From Microbacterium sp. BH-3-3-3 (GTDB lineage Bacteria; Actinomycetota; Actinomycetes; Actinomycetales; Microbacteriaceae): a stretch of 64,000 bases of DNA. Location of the stretch: contig NZ_CP017674.1 of assembly GCF_001792815.1 (NCBI RefSeq), forward strand, positions 1,488,001-1,552,000. Reading direction: 5' to 3'. Below, in pieces: positions 25,046-36,375 of the stretch (position 1 is the first letter of the stretch; each line of letters begins with the position of its first letter). The notes under the pieces are model-generated. The model searched no databases, was not told the origin of the DNA, and saw only the letters and a program-made list of their open reading frames with translations. The position numbers and the translations under genes were made by a program.

Positions 25046-27571
25046 TCAGCTGCCCGCCAGGGTGTCAGGCGTCGCGGCGATCTCGCCAGCGGTTCCGACC
25101 CCGATCGCGACCTTCTCGCCGCGGGGGGCGGTCTCGAACGCGAACTGACCGTTCTCGACGGTGACCTTGACGTGGTCTCCCGCCTCGAGCTCGCCGTGCA
25201 GGATCTTCTCGCTGAGGCGGTCCTCGACCTCGCGCTGCATGGCGCGACGGAGCGGTCGCGCACCGAGGGTCGGGTCGAAGCCGATCTCGATGAGCTTGTC
25301 CTTCGCGTCGTCCGACAGCTCCACCGTCATGTCGCGGTCGAGCAGACGGTCGGCCAGGCGCTTGACGAACAGGCCGACGATCTGGCGAAGCTCGGGCTTG
25401 CTCAGCTGCGGGAAGACGATGACGTCGTCGACACGGTTGAGGAACTCGGGCTTGAAGTGGCGCTTGAGCTCTTCGTCGACCTTGCCCTTCATCCGTTCGT
25501 ACGACGTCTGGGCGTTGCCCTCGACCTGGAAGCCGACCGGGCCTCCGGCGATCGCCGACGAACCGAGGTTCGTCGTCATGATGATCACCGTGTTCTTGAA
25601 GTCGATGACGCGACCCTGACCATCGGTCAGGCGACCCTCTTCGAGGATCTGCAGCAGCGAGTTGAAGATGTCGGGGTGGGCCTTCTCGATCTCGTCGAAG
25701 AGCACGACCGAGAACGGCTTGCGGCGCACCTTCTCGGTGAGCTGGCCGCCCTCTTCGAATCCGACGAACCCGGGAGGGGCACCGAACAGACGCGAGACGG
25801 TGTGCTTCTCACCGAACTCCGACATGTCGAGCGAGATCAACGCGCCCTCGTCGTCGAAGAGGAACTCGGCGAGCGCCTTGGCGAGCTCGGTCTTTCCGAC
25901 ACCCGTGGGGCCGGCGAAGATGAACGAGCCCGAGGGACGCTTGGGGTCCTTGAGGCCCGCACGCTGACGACGGATCGTACGCGACAGGGCCGCGATCGCC
26001 TCTTCCTGGCCGACGACGCGCTGGTGCAGCGCCTTCTCCATGAACATGAGGCGGCTGGACTCTTCTTCGGTGAGCTTGAACACCGGGATGCCGGTCGCCT
26101 GGGCGAGCACCTCGGCGATCAGACCCTCGTCGACCACCGCGTGCGAGGCGACATCGCCGGAGCGCCACTGCTTCTCGAGGCGCAGGCGCTCGGCGAGGAG
26201 AGACTTCTCCTCGTCGCGCAGCGACGCGGCCTTCTCGAAGTCCTGCTCCTCGGAGGCCAGCTCCTTCTGCTCGCGGACCTTGGCGATCTTCTCGTCGAAC
26301 TCGCGCAGCTCGGGCGGCGACGACAGGATCGACAGACGCAGGCGGGCGCCGGCCTCGTCGATCAGGTCGATGGCCTTGTCGGGCAGGAAGCGGTCGCTGA
26401 TGTAGCGGTCGGCGAGGTTGGCCGCCGCGACGATCGCGCCGTCGGTGATCTGCACCTTGTGGTGCGCCTCGTACCGGTCGCGCAGCCCCTTCAGGATGTT
26501 GATCGAGTGGGGCAGGCTCGGCTCGGCCACCTGGATCGGCTGGAAGCGGCGCTCGAGAGCGGCGTCCTTCTCGAAGTGCTTGCGGTACTCGTCGAGCGTG
26601 GTGGCACCGATGGTCTGGAGCTCACCGCGGGCGAGGAGGGGCTTGAGGATCGACGCGGCGTCGATCGCGCCCTCGGCGGCACCCGCACCCACGAGGGTGT
26701 GGATCTCGTCGATGAAGACGATGATGTCGCCGCGCGTGCGGATCTCTTTCGTGACCTTCTTCAGGCGCTCTTCGAAGTCACCGCGGTAGCGGGACCCGGC
26801 GATGAGCGAACCGAGGTCGAGCGAGTAGACCTGCTTGTCCTTGAGCGTCTCGGGCACGTCGCCCTTGACGATGGCCTGCGCGAGGCCCTCGACGACCGCC
26901 GTCTTACCCACACCGGGCTCACCGATGAGGACGGGGTTGTTCTTCGAGCGACGCGACAGGATCTGCATCACGCGCTCGATCTCTTTCTCGCGCCCAATCA
27001 CGGGGTCGAGCTTGTTGTCGCGCGCGGCCTGCGTGAGGTTGCGACCGAACTGATCGAGCACGGCCGAGCCGCCCTGCGTGCCGGTCGAGGTCTGCTCGCC
27101 GGCACCCGAGGCGACGCCCGCGGGCTCCTTGCCCTGATAGCCCGAGAGCAGCTGGATGACCTGCTGGCGCACCTTGTTCAGGTCGGCGCCGAGCTTGACG
27201 AGCACCTGGGCTGCGACACCCTCGCCCTCGCGGATGAGACCGAGCAGGATGTGCTCGGTCCCGATGTAGTTGTGGCCGAGCTGCAGCGCTTCGCGCAGAG
27301 ACAGCTCGAGGACCTTCTTCGCACGCGGCGTGAAGGGGATGTGGCCGGTCGGCTGCTGCTGCCCCTGGCCGATGATGTCCTGCACCTGCTCACGGACGGC
27401 GTCGAGCGAAATGCCCAGCGACTCCAGCGCCTTGGCAGCCACGCCCTCACCCTCGTGGATGAGGCCCAGAAGGATGTGCTCGGTGCCGATGTAGTTGTGG
27501 TTCAGCATCTTCGCCTCTTCTTGGGCGAGCACCACTACACGACGAGCACGATCGGTGAATCGTTCGAACAT
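25046..27571 (-). CDS. clpC: ATP-dependent Clp protease ATP-binding subunit ClpC
   Basis: This 841-residue AAA+ unfoldase feeds proteins into ClpP. Two Clp-N repeats (about 1-145, each with [12 protein letters not shown]) are followed by D1 with Walker A GEPGVGKT (217-224), the middle domain with a UVR motif (about 423-458, specific for ClpC) and D2 with GPTGVGKT (554-561). The ATG at 27571 has a strong GGAGGG site; an in-frame ATG at 27739 lacks one and would add a non-family N-terminus. No CtsR operator was recognised upstream. It is a housekeeping gene, monocistronic with its own terminator. Confidence 0.96.
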   Translation of the reverse strand: MFERFTDRARRVVVLAQEEAKMLNHNYIGTEHILLGLIHEGEGVAAKALESLGISLDAVREQVQDIIGQGQQQPTGHIPFTPRAKKVLELSLREALQLGHNYIGTEHILLGLIREGEGVAAQVLVKLGADLNKVRQQVIQLLSGYQGKEPAGVASGAGEQTSTGTQGGSAVLDQFGRNLTQAARDNKLDPVIGREKEIERVMQILSRRSKNNPVLIGEPGVGKTAVVEGLAQAIVKGDVPETLKDKQVYSLDLGSLIAGSRYRGDFEERLKKVTKEIRTRGDIIVFIDEIHTLVGAGAAEGAIDAASILKPLLARGELQTIGATTLDEYRKHFEKDAALERRFQPIQVAEPSLPHSINILKGLRDRYEAHHKVQITDGAIVAAANLADRYISDRFLPDKAIDLIDEAGARLRLSILSSPPELREFDEKIAKVREQKELASEEQDFEKAASLRDEEKSLLAERLRLEKQWRSGDVASHAVVDEGLIAEVLAQATGIPVFKLTEEESSRLMFMEKALHQRVVGQEEAIAALSRTIRRQRAGLKDPKRPSGSFIFAGPTGVGKTELAKALAEFLFDDEGALISLDMSEFGEKHTVSRLFGAPPGFVGFEEGGQLTEKVRRKPFSVVLFDEIEKAHPDIFNSLLQILEEGRLTDGQGRVIDFKNTVIIMTTNLGSSAIAGGPVGFQVEGNAQTSYERMKGKVDEELKRHFKPEFLNRVDDVIVFPQLSKPELRQIVGLFVKRLADRLLDRDMTVELSDDAKDKLIEIGFDPTLGARPLRRAMQREVEDRLSEKILHGELEAGDHVKVTVENGQFAFETAPRGEKVAIGVGTAGEIAATPDTLAGS

Positions 27572-27703
27572 CCTCAGTCCCTCCAAAAATGGGCTGACAG
27601 GCACGCCTCCGCGCGCCGTACATCGAGAGTAACCAGCGGCCGGATGCCGGGGACCCATGTTCGCCGTGGGCATACCGAGACGACGGCCGGTCTTGCGCAA
27701 CAC

Positions 27704-27752
27704 ATCGATAGTCGTTACTTTATCGACAACCGATAACAACGATCATCGATAA
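27704..27752. promoter_or_regulatory. A/T-rich operator cluster (ATCGATA repeats) before a membrane-protein operon
   Basis: This is the most A/T-rich intergenic spot in this part of the window. TTATCG-5 nt-CGATAA (27720-27736) is a perfect inverted repeat flanked by ATCGATA at 27704-27710 and ATCGATAA at 27745-27752. It sits just upstream of AAGGAG and the ATG at 27762. It is probably bound by the YozG-like regulator encoded third in the operon. Confidence 0.5.
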
Positions 27753-27761
27753 GGAGTTGTC

Positions 27762-28388
27762 ATGACCTCCCCCCGTCCGACCTCCCGTGTCCTCTCCCCC
27801 AGCGACACCGCCGGCTACGTCTTCTTCATCGTCGTGGGCGTCGCGATCGCCGTGTGGGCCGTCGTCCGCAGCGTCGCGAACATCGTCGCGGCCATCCCCA
27901 ACCGCAACGTCCGCGTGCCGATGCCCTTCGTGGACACCGCCGCCCAGGCACCCATCGGCCCCGCCGGTGCCCCCGTGCCGATCGAACTGACCGGCGGCGT
28001 GGTCACCGCCCCGTCCCTCCCCGCCCCCTCCCTGTGGGCGCTCTTCCTCGCCGAGGGCCTGTTCGCCGTGGTGGTGGTCACGGTGGTGACGCTGCTGCTG
28101 CTCGTCACCACCTCGGTGCTGCGCGGGAGGATCTTCAGCCGACGGCAGACGGTCCTCGTGTCGACCGCGGGCATCGTCGCCCTCGCCGGCGTGGCCGGTG
28201 TGCCGTTCTTCCACAACATGGTCGCCAACGGAGCCGTCGCCTGGCTCTCGGAGCGCACCTACGACCGCGGCACCGTGTCGCAGATCGATCTGCCGAGCTT
28301 CATCGGGGTCGCTTTCGTCGTGGCCCTCGTCGGCACGGTCTTCGCCGTGGGCGACCGCCTACAGCGCGACACCGAGGGGCTGGTCTGA
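27762..28388 (+). CDS. DUF2975-like membrane protein 1
   Basis: This 208-residue membrane protein has four hydrophobic segments (about 18-45, 85-118, 128-150, 180-198). It ends in DRLQRDTEGLV, like the C-termini of DUF2975 proteins that are encoded with YozG-type regulators. AAGGAG is well placed before the ATG. It is the first of three overlapping genes and shares its C-terminal ten residues with the next protein, which suggests an old duplication or one shared interaction site. The function is unknown. Confidence 0.65.
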   Translation: MTSPRPTSRVLSPSDTAGYVFFIVVGVAIAVWAVVRSVANIVAAIPNRNVRVPMPFVDTAAQAPIGPAGAPVPIELTGGVVTAPSLPAPSLWALFLAEGLFAVVVVTVVTLLLLVTTSVLRGRIFSRRQTVLVSTAGIVALAGVAGVPFFHNMVANGAVAWLSERTYDRGTVSQIDLPSFIGVAFVVALVGTVFAVGDRLQRDTEGLV

Positions 28389-29002
28389 TGTCGAATCCCT
28401 CCTGGGTCTCCCCGCGCATGGAGCGCGGCATCGTCTGGCTCTTCGTCGCGGCGGGCGCCGTGATGGGCCTCACCCTGGCGCTTCCGGGCGTTCGTGCGGC
28501 GATCGGCATCGCGACGGGCGACGGCGGGTTCAGTCTTCTCACCGATGCCGAGGTCGAGCACTCCGCCGCCGCGGGCGGTGCGGGCATCGCGTCCGCGCGG
28601 TACGAGTCCGCCTGGGTCGTGGCCACGGGGCTCAGCACGGGTGCGCGCACCCTGTTGGTGCTGGGCGCCTCGTTCGGCGCCCTCACGGTGCTGATCACGG
28701 TGGGCGCCGTCGTGCTCTTCTTCCTGCTGCTGCTGTGGCGGCGGCCGTTCCACCGCGCGCTCGTCCTGGCCACGCAGGTCGCCGGCTGCGCTCTGCTGGT
28801 GGGTGGGATCCTCTCGGCGGGCCTGTCCGGACTCGGGCGCATGATGGCCGCGGATGAACTCAACCCGGCGGCGGGGGAAGTCTTCGTGGTCGGCACGTCT
28901 TTCGACCTGGTGTGGGCTCTCGTGGGGCTCGGCGTGCTGGCGCTGTCGCTCGTCTTCTCGCGCGGCATCCGCCTCCAGCGCGACACGGAGGGGCTGGTAT
29001 GA
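28388..29002 (+). CDS. DUF2975-like membrane protein 2
   Basis: This 204-residue membrane protein has four hydrophobic segments and a LRYxW-free middle, so it is not a close copy of protein 1 except for the shared topology and the identical tail RLQRDTEGLV. Its ATG overlaps the stop of gene 1 by one base (TGATG), and its own stop overlaps the regulator start (ATGA). Translation is therefore coupled, and the two proteins may form a heteromeric membrane complex that is read by the downstream regulator. Confidence 0.6.
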   Translation: MSNPSWVSPRMERGIVWLFVAAGAVMGLTLALPGVRAAIGIATGDGGFSLLTDAEVEHSAAAGGAGIASARYESAWVVATGLSTGARTLLVLGASFGALTVLITVGAVVLFFLLLLWRRPFHRALVLATQVAGCALLVGGILSAGLSGLGRMMAADELNPAAGEVFVVGTSFDLVWALVGLGVLALSLVFSRGIRLQRDTEGLV

Positions 29003-29232
29003 GTCCCGCGGCGAGCGACGAGGGCCCCACCGGCATCCACTGCCGCCTCGACGAGCTCCTGGAGGCACGCGGCATGACGCTCACCCGTCTGAGCGAACTC
29101 GTCGGGGTCTCGGTCGTGAATCTCTCGGTCCTGAAGAACGACCGCGCTCGCGCCATTCGCTATTCGACGCTCTCGGCCATCTGCCGGGTGCTCGAGTGCG
29201 AGGTCGGCGACCTGCTGGTGGTGGAGCGGTGA
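28999..29232 (+). CDS. XRE/YozG-like small transcriptional regulator
   Basis: This 77-residue protein is almost entirely a Cro/CI-type helix-turn-helix: LSELVGVSVVNLSVLKNDRA, then IRYSTLSAICRVLECEVGDLL. The NLSxLKNxxAxAIR pattern is that of YozG regulators, which are usually encoded next to DUF2975 membrane proteins. It overlaps the upstream gene by 4 nt. It probably controls its own operon from the ATCGATA cluster. Codon use is like its neighbours. Confidence 0.82.
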   Translation: MSPAASDEGPTGIHCRLDELLEARGMTLTRLSELVGVSVVNLSVLKNDRARAIRYSTLSAICRVLECEVGDLLVVER

Positions 29233-29241
29233 CCCCCGCCG

Positions 29242-29979
29242 TCAGCGGGTGCCGATGACCGCGATCGCGCCCGTCGTCTCGACGTTTCCCCCCGACAGCA
29301 CGACGGACGCATCGCCCGAGGGGACGTTGCCGCCCACATCGGCGAGCGTGACGCGGGGAGCGATGTCCATCGTGCAGATCTGATCGCTCGGGGGCGTGGC
29401 GAACTGCACGGCGATGTCACTCGCCGACGTGGTGACCGACTCGACCGTGGGCGGGCACCCCGAGCTGCCGTAGGTGAGGATCGCGACGAGCGAGTCGTCG
29501 ACCCACCCGGCGCTGGGGGCGAAGTCGGTCAGTCCCGCGGGGGCCGCCGACGGCAGCCCATTGAGCGACACCTCGCCCTGCGCGACACCGTCGACCGAGA
29601 CGGTCCACGCGCGGGTGACGTCGGTCCCCTCGGGCAGTCCCACCAGCGTCGCGCGCGGCGCCATGTCGCGCGTGCAGGAGTCGCGGCCCGACTCCTCGAG
29701 CGTCACGGACACCGTGCCGTCCGCCACCGACGGTTCACCGCTCACCACGGGCGGGCACGACGAGCTCCCCTGGGTGACCAGCGCGATCGAGCGGCCTCCC
29801 TCGAGCCACGCGGCACCGATCTCGCCGACGGGCGCCGTGGCCGTGGCATCCGGGGTCGAGACCGAGGGATCGGCCGACGCGGCCGACGATGCGGCACCGG
29901 TCGCGCAGCCGGTGAGCGCTCCCGCGGCGAGAAGAGCGGCACCGATGACTCCGGCGAGGGACAGCGAGCGACGAGACAT
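29242..29979 (-). CDS. Lipoprotein with two internal repeats
   Basis: This 245-residue protein has a signal peptide and lipobox (GALTGC, Cys at about residue 25). The mature part contains two similar units of about 85 residues. Each has GSSxCPP near its start (QGSSSCPPVV; YGSSGCPPTV) and C-T-x-D-x-APRxTL near its middle (CTRDMAPRATL; CTMDIAPRVTL), so each unit probably has one disulfide. GGAGG precedes the ATG at 29979. The role is unknown; cell-surface location is well supported. It converges with the YozG operon with a 9-nt gap and no clear terminator. Confidence 0.82.
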   Translation of the reverse strand: MSRRSLSLAGVIGAALLAAGALTGCATGAASSAASADPSVSTPDATATAPVGEIGAAWLEGGRSIALVTQGSSSCPPVVSGEPSVADGTVSVTLEESGRDSCTRDMAPRATLVGLPEGTDVTRAWTVSVDGVAQGEVSLNGLPSAAPAGLTDFAPSAGWVDDSLVAILTYGSSGCPPTVESVTTSASDIAVQFATPPSDQICTMDIAPRVTLADVGGNVPSGDASVVLSGGNVETTGAIAVIGTR

Positions 29980-30056
29980 GGAACCTCCAACGGGGGGACG
30001 TTCCGGCTCATGATGGCCGAAGATCCTGGATGCCAGCGGCGAATGCCGCGATCGCG

Positions 30057-31523
30057 TCACTGCAGAGCGGAGGTGAGGCGGGCGAGGTTGTCGAGAATCG
30101 TGGAGCGCAGGGGCTGGGTGCGCCACTCCTCGATCGTCAGTTGACGGCTCAGTTCGCGGTACCGCCCCTCGACCTCGCGCATGTCGTGCACGAAACCCTC
30201 GCCGCGCACCAGGAGCGACACCTCGAGGTTCAAACCGAACGAGCGCATGTCCATGTTGCTGGAGCCGATGACGGCCACCTCGTCGTCGATGGTCACGCTC
30301 TTGCTGTGCAGGATGTACGGCTTGCGGTACATCCAGATCGTGACGCCGGCGCGCAGCAGCGCCTCGTAGTAGCTGCGTTGCGCGTGATAGACCATCGCCT
30401 GGTCGCCTTCTTCGGAGACGAAGAGCTCGACGTGCACCCCGCGCTGGCAGGCCGTGGTGATGGCGAGCAGCAGGGCCTCGTCGGGCACGAAGTAGGGACT
30501 CACGATGATTATGCGTTCGCGGGCGGCGAAGAGGAGCCCCAGGAACAGCTTGAGGTTGTTCTGGAAGTCGAAGCCCGGGCCCGAGGGCACGATCTGGCAG
30601 TCGAGTTCGCCCGGACCCGAGGTGACGCTGAACAGGTCGATCTCGTCGCTCAGGGTCTCGTCGGTCTCGCTGTACCAGTCCGACAGGAACACCGCGTTGA
30701 TGCTCGCCACGACCGGACCCTCGACGCGCACCATGAGGTCGACCCAGTGCAGGCCGCGGCGGATGTTCTTGCGCAGGTTGTACGAGGAGTCGGTGACGTT
30801 CTGCGACCCCATGTACGCCACGTCGCCGTCGATCACGAGCAGCTTGCGGTGGTTGCGCAGATCGGGGCGCTGGTAGCGGCCCCGCAGCGGCTGGACCGGC
30901 AGCATGAGGTGCCAGTGCGCCCCCATCGCGTCGAGCCGTCGCAGAGTCTGCTTGTAGAACGGCTTGCCCCGGTTCGCCCAGTGGTCGAGCAGCACGCGCA
31001 CGACCACGCCGCGCGCAGCGGCCTCTTCGAGGGCGCGGAAGAAATTGTCGGTCGAGTCGTCGGACTGCAGGATGTAGAACTCGACGTGCACGTAGCGCCG
31101 GGCCTGGCGGATGGCGTCGGCCATGGCGTCGAGGCTGCTCTGGTAGTCGGCGATGAGCGTCGCGGCGTTGTCGCCGGCGAGGGGCATGGCACCCAGATTG
31201 CGGTTCAGGCCCACCAGCGCGCGGAACCAGTCGGGGGCGTTCGGCTGCAGCGTGCCGAACTCGAGCGAGGCGCTGGTGTCGTGGATGTACTCGTTGATCG
31301 CGGCCTGTTTGCGCCGGCGCTTGCGCGGCAACCGCGGATTGCCGATCAGCAGGAAGAGGAAGACGCCGACGAAAGGGATGAAGTAGATCGCGAGCAGCCA
31401 GGCCATGGCGGCCGTGGGGCGCCGATTGCGCGGCACGATGATGATCGCGGCGATGCGCACCACCAGGTCGACGACGAAGAGCGTGATGACGAGCCAGCTC
31501 GTTTCGAACGCGGCGTTGATCAC
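30057..31523 (-). CDS. cls: Cardiolipin synthase (phospholipase D family)
   Basis: This is a 488-residue enzyme with two N-terminal transmembrane helices (about 8-31 and 38-61) and two PLD catalytic HKD motifs: H225-K227-D232 (HRKLLVID) and H406-K408-D413 (HSKSVTID). It joins phosphatidylglycerol molecules to make cardiolipin at the membrane. The start is GTG at 31523 with GGAGG 4 nt upstream; the longer open frame further upstream has no coding character. A small membrane-protein gene follows 64 nt upstream on the same strand. Confidence 0.92.
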   Translation of the reverse strand: MINAAFETSWLVITLFVVDLVVRIAAIIIVPRNRRPTAAMAWLLAIYFIPFVGVFLFLLIGNPRLPRKRRRKQAAINEYIHDTSASLEFGTLQPNAPDWFRALVGLNRNLGAMPLAGDNAATLIADYQSSLDAMADAIRQARRYVHVEFYILQSDDSTDNFFRALEEAAARGVVVRVLLDHWANRGKPFYKQTLRRLDAMGAHWHLMLPVQPLRGRYQRPDLRNHRKLLVIDGDVAYMGSQNVTDSSYNLRKNIRRGLHWVDLMVRVEGPVVASINAVFLSDWYSETDETLSDEIDLFSVTSGPGELDCQIVPSGPGFDFQNNLKLFLGLLFAARERIIIVSPYFVPDEALLLAITTACQRGVHVELFVSEEGDQAMVYHAQRSYYEALLRAGVTIWMYRKPYILHSKSVTIDDEVAVIGSSNMDMRSFGLNLEVSLLVRGEGFVHDMREVEGRYRELSRQLTIEEWRTQPLRSTILDNLARLTSALQ

Positions 31524-31587
31524 GGGTCCTCCTGGACGGGTCGTGGACCCAGCGTAGCGACGGCGTCCGACATCGACCGCGCGTCCG

Positions 31588-31785
31588 TCAGTTCGCGGAA
31601 CCCTCGCTGCTCGCGGCGACCGGCGGGAGTCCGCGCTTCGCGCGCTCCTGCGCCTCGATGCGGGCGTACACCTTGCGCTCCGTGCGATCCATGCGGATGA
31701 CGTTGCGGAGGATGAAGAAGAACACCACCGACACGACCAGGGTCGGCAGGATCGCCCACAGCATCGCGACCCAGGTGGCATCCAT
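31588..31785 (-). CDS. Small single-helix membrane protein
   Basis: This is a 65-residue protein with one transmembrane helix (WVAMLWAILPTLVVSVVFFF, about 5-26) followed by a charged amphipathic stretch (RMDRTERKVYARIEAQERAKR). A G-rich run precedes the ATG at 31785. It lies immediately upstream of cls on the same strand, so it could be a cotranscribed partner of the synthase. No named family is recognised. Confidence 0.7.
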   Translation of the reverse strand: MDATWVAMLWAILPTLVVSVVFFFILRNVIRMDRTERKVYARIEAQERAKRGLPPVAASSEGSAN

Positions 31786-33030
31786 GCCCCCAGAATACCC
31801 GGGCAGCCGGGATCAACGGTCGCCGCACCCGTCCTCCCCACCCCTGCACCCTGCGGAACTGTCCACCGTCGAGCCATTTCGGCCCGCGCGGACCTCTCCC
31901 TCCGCGGCACTCTCGACCCATGACCACCACCGTCGTCCGAGCCTCGTCCTCGTCGTCCTTCCTCGCGCTCGTCCCCCGCCTGCTGGAGTGCACGCCCCAC
32001 CGCAGTCTCGTGCTGGTGCCCTTCGCCCACGGCCGGTCGCTCGGCGCTCTGCGCGTCGACCTGCCCCACGGGCGCGGGCAGGCAGAGCTCGACAGCATCG
32101 CCTCCACCGTCATCGGCACCGCCTGCAAGGTCGCCCGCACCGACGCCATCGCCCTCGCCGTCTACGCCGACGAGACGCTGAACGGGGGTGCCCCTCTCCC
32201 CCACCGCGCCTTCGTCGACGCCGTCCTCGCCCGCGCCGACATCTGCGGGCTCAGGGTCGTCGACGCGCTCGTCGTGGGCGCGAACGCCTGGAACAGCTAC
32301 CTCGACCCGTCGATGCCGGCCGGCCGCCCACTCGCCGAGATCGGATCCGCCCTCATCGACGCCCCCGACACGCTGGTCGCGTCCGACCAGTTCTCCGCGG
32401 CGGAACTCCCCGACCCCGACCCCGCACTGGCCCGCGCGGTCGCGCGCCTTCTCGACGACGTCGACCGGGTGCTCGCCCGGCCCCGCGACCGAGCGCGACT
32501 CAGCGCCGCACGCCAGGGGGCGGCCGACGACATCGTCACCACCCTGGCCGACCCTCCCGCGCTGCTCGAGGACGCCGCCCGAACCCGCCCCGACGAGGTC
32601 ACCCCCGCGCGGCTGGCCGCGCTCGCATTCTGCCTCGAGCGCCCCGCACTGCGCGACGTCGCCCTCATGCAGTGGGCGGGCGACATCACGGTCGGCGACG
32701 CCGTGTTCGACGCGCAGACGACCTTCGGCGACGGCGAACCCTTCCCGGTCGACCTGGCGCGGCCGATGTGGGGCGAAGGTCCCGCTCCCGACGCCGACAG
32801 ACTCCGCCACGCGCTGGAGCTCTGCCGACGGGTGGCGTCGGTGGTTCCGCGCGAGCGGCGTCCCGGTGCGTTATCGGCCTGCGCCTGGCTGGCCTGGGCC
32901 ACCGGTCGTTCGTCGCACGCGGGCACCTACGCTCAGGCCGCCGTCGAGATCGACAGTGCGCACGGCCTCAGCGCGATCGTGCTGACCATGCTCGACGCCG
33001 GACGCCTGCCGGAGTGGATCTTCGAGCGAC

Positions 33031-34551
<1,521 letters not shown>

Positions 34552-34801
34552 CAGGGATGCTCCTCGGGGTCGCTTCCAGTCTATTCGCCGGGATCACCGG
34601 CGCCGTGGCGGTCGGTCGGTGCGCGGCGCGCAGCGACCGGCGCCCCGCGACCGGTGCGCAGCGCACGGCGCCCCGCGCCCGGTGTCGTGCGACAGACACC
34701 TCGGCGAGCGCCCGGCGCCCCGCACCGATGCGCGGCGGCGCGGCCCAGACGTCGCCCAGCGGCGACAGCGCAACCGACCCCGCGCGGCCACCGCCTCCGC
34801 G
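34552..34801. other. G/C-rich gap between panC and lysS without a gene
   Basis: The 250 bp carry several short repeats built from ACCGG, CGCGC and CGGCGCCCCGCG units and no convincing reading frame or RNA. They may fold into structure that separates the folate-pantothenate operon from lysS. Confidence 0.4.
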
Positions 34802-35656
34802 TCAGCGCAGCGAGATCTCGGTGTTGTCGATGAAGCGGTGTCCCGCGACCGTCGCCGCGATGAGGGCGAGGGCGCGCCCCGTGTGGCCTTCGTCGACGGG
34901 CAGGAACGTGGCCGGGTCGACCACGTTGAGGTACTCCAGGGTGATGCGCTGCTCACCCATCAGCGACGACTGGGCCGCGGCGATGCAGGAGTCCACGCCC
35001 AGATCGGCGTTCGAGGCGGCCGCTTCGAGGGCGCGCGGCAGAAGAGAGGCCGCGCGGCGCTCGGCATCGTCGAGCAGCGCGACGCGGCTCGACACGGGCA
35101 GCCCGTCGGGGGTCCGCACCGTCGGCACGGTGGCCACGTCGATCGCGAAGTCCAGATCGCGGATCATGCGACGCACCAGGAACACCCGCTGCGCGTCGCG
35201 CTCGCCGTAGACGGCCACGTCGGGGGCGACCAGGTGGAAGAGCTTCGCCTCGACGGTCAGGACGCCGTCGAAGTAGAACGGACGCACGCGCCCCTCGTAC
35301 CGCAGGCCGACATCGCCCGCCGAGACGCGGGTGGTGGCCGTGCCCCGCGGCAGGAACTCCTCGGCGGTCGGGGCGAACACGACGTCGACCCCGAGCTCGG
35401 CCAGGACGCGCGCGTCGGCGTCCGGAGAACGCGGGTAGCTCGCCGTCTCTTCCGCGGTGCGGAAGCGCAGGGGGTTCACGAATGTCGACACGACGACGAC
35501 ATCGGCGTTCGAGCGGGCCTCGTGGATCAGATCGACGTGACCGTCGTGCAGAGCGCCGAGGGTCGAGACGAGGGCGACGCGCGGGCCGCCCGCCGGTCGA
35601 TCTGCGCCTCGGATTTCTCCGAGTCGGGTGCGCAGATCCTGAAGGGTGCGGATCAT
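34802..35656 (-). CDS. panC: Pantothenate synthetase
   Basis: This 284-residue ligase joins pantoate and beta-alanine using ATP. The nucleotide-binding HxGH occurs in STLGALHDGHVDLI, followed by STFVNPLRF, the VAPDVAVYGERDAQRVFLVRRMIRDL block and the VRTPDGLPVSSR loop. Several normally fixed residues differ (T/SMG to TLG, SSRN to SSRV), so this is a divergent member. Its ATG overlaps the stop of the DUF2520 gene (ATGA). It is the last gene of the long minus-strand housekeeping run before the gap to lysS. Confidence 0.9.
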   Translation of the reverse strand: MIRTLQDLRTRLGEIRGADRPAGGPRVALVSTLGALHDGHVDLIHEARSNADVVVVSTFVNPLRFRTAEETASYPRSPDADARVLAELGVDVVFAPTAEEFLPRGTATTRVSAGDVGLRYEGRVRPFYFDGVLTVEAKLFHLVAPDVAVYGERDAQRVFLVRRMIRDLDFAIDVATVPTVRTPDGLPVSSRVALLDDAERRAASLLPRALEAAASNADLGVDSCIAAAQSSLMGEQRITLEYLNVVDPATFLPVDEGHTGRALALIAATVAGHRFIDNTEISLR

Positions 35657-36375
35657 CCGTCGATCGTATCGTCGCCGTCGAGCCCTCGAAGTCCGGCGCC
35701 CTCGATCAGAGCCTGATCGACGCTGGAGCGCACGAGCGCCGAGAGGTACCCCCCGGGGTTGTCCACGCCCACGCGCGTCAGCAGGTCCGACGACTGACGC
35801 ACGATCGAACGCGAGAACTCGGTCGCCGTCGCGATGGCCTCGGCGTAGACCGTCCGGTCCTCCTCGGCCACGACCACCGGCTCGCACCCGAGCTCGACGG
35901 CCAGCGCCTGGGCGATCGGCAGAACGGGGCCGGGCGCCGTGACCGCCGCGTAGGCCTGGGCGAGCTGGCGCAGATCGATCGACGAGGCCCCGGTGAAGAC
36001 GATCGCCGGATGGATCGCGAGCGGGATCGCTCCGCGCTGGGCCGCGGGGTCGAGCACCCGGGCGCCGTACGCCGGGTCGGTGTGCAGCACGAGCTGGCCC
36101 GGTTGCCACGCGCCGACGTCGGCGAGGCCCGCGACCAGGCCCGGCAACTGCTCGTGCGGAACCGCGATGACGACCAGCTCGCTGCGGCGCACCACTTCGT
36201 CGGCGCTCACCACGGGCAGTCCCGGCAGGATGGCCTCGACGCGGTCGTCGTCGGACCCCGAGGTGATCGCCGTCAGCGCGTGACCGGCACCGGCGAGCGC
36301 CGCGCCGATGACGGGGCCGACCCGGCCCGCCCCGATGATGCCGACGCCGAGACGACCGGCGCGCCCGGCGCTCAT
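35653..36375 (-). CDS. Rossmann-like and DUF2520 protein, candidate ketopantoate reductase
   Basis: This is a 240-residue protein with an N-terminal NAD(P)-binding Rossmann domain (GIIGAGRVGPVIGAAL, about 12-27) and a helical C-terminal DUF2520 domain with HPAIVFTGA and VDNPGGYLSALVRSSV. The fold resembles ketopantoate and F420 reductases. The gene is translationally coupled to panC on one side and to the PH-domain gene on the other (4-bp overlaps). The same neighbour relation holds in mycobacteria. A role in making pantoate for PanC is a reasonable inference, not shown by sequence. Confidence 0.85.
   Translation of the reverse strand: MSAGRAGRLGVGIIGAGRVGPVIGAALAGAGHALTAITSGSDDDRVEAILPGLPVVSADEVVRRSELVVIAVPHEQLPGLVAGLADVGAWQPGQLVLHTDPAYGARVLDPAAQRGAIPLAIHPAIVFTGASSIDLRQLAQAYAAVTAPGPVLPIAQALAVELGCEPVVVAEEDRTVYAEAIATATEFSRSIVRQSSDLLTRVGVDNPGGYLSALVRSSVDQALIEGAGLRGLDGDDTIDG

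Noticed and set aside
28999..29232. Antitoxin of a toxin-antitoxin pair
   Set aside because: The small HTH protein matches YozG-type regulators and its partners are multi-helix membrane proteins, not toxins.
30057..32810. 917-codon frame ending in cardiolipin synthase
   Set aside because: The part upstream of 31523 has no family likeness and is antisense to the DUF4192 gene; a GTG with a strong ribosome site starts the real gene.
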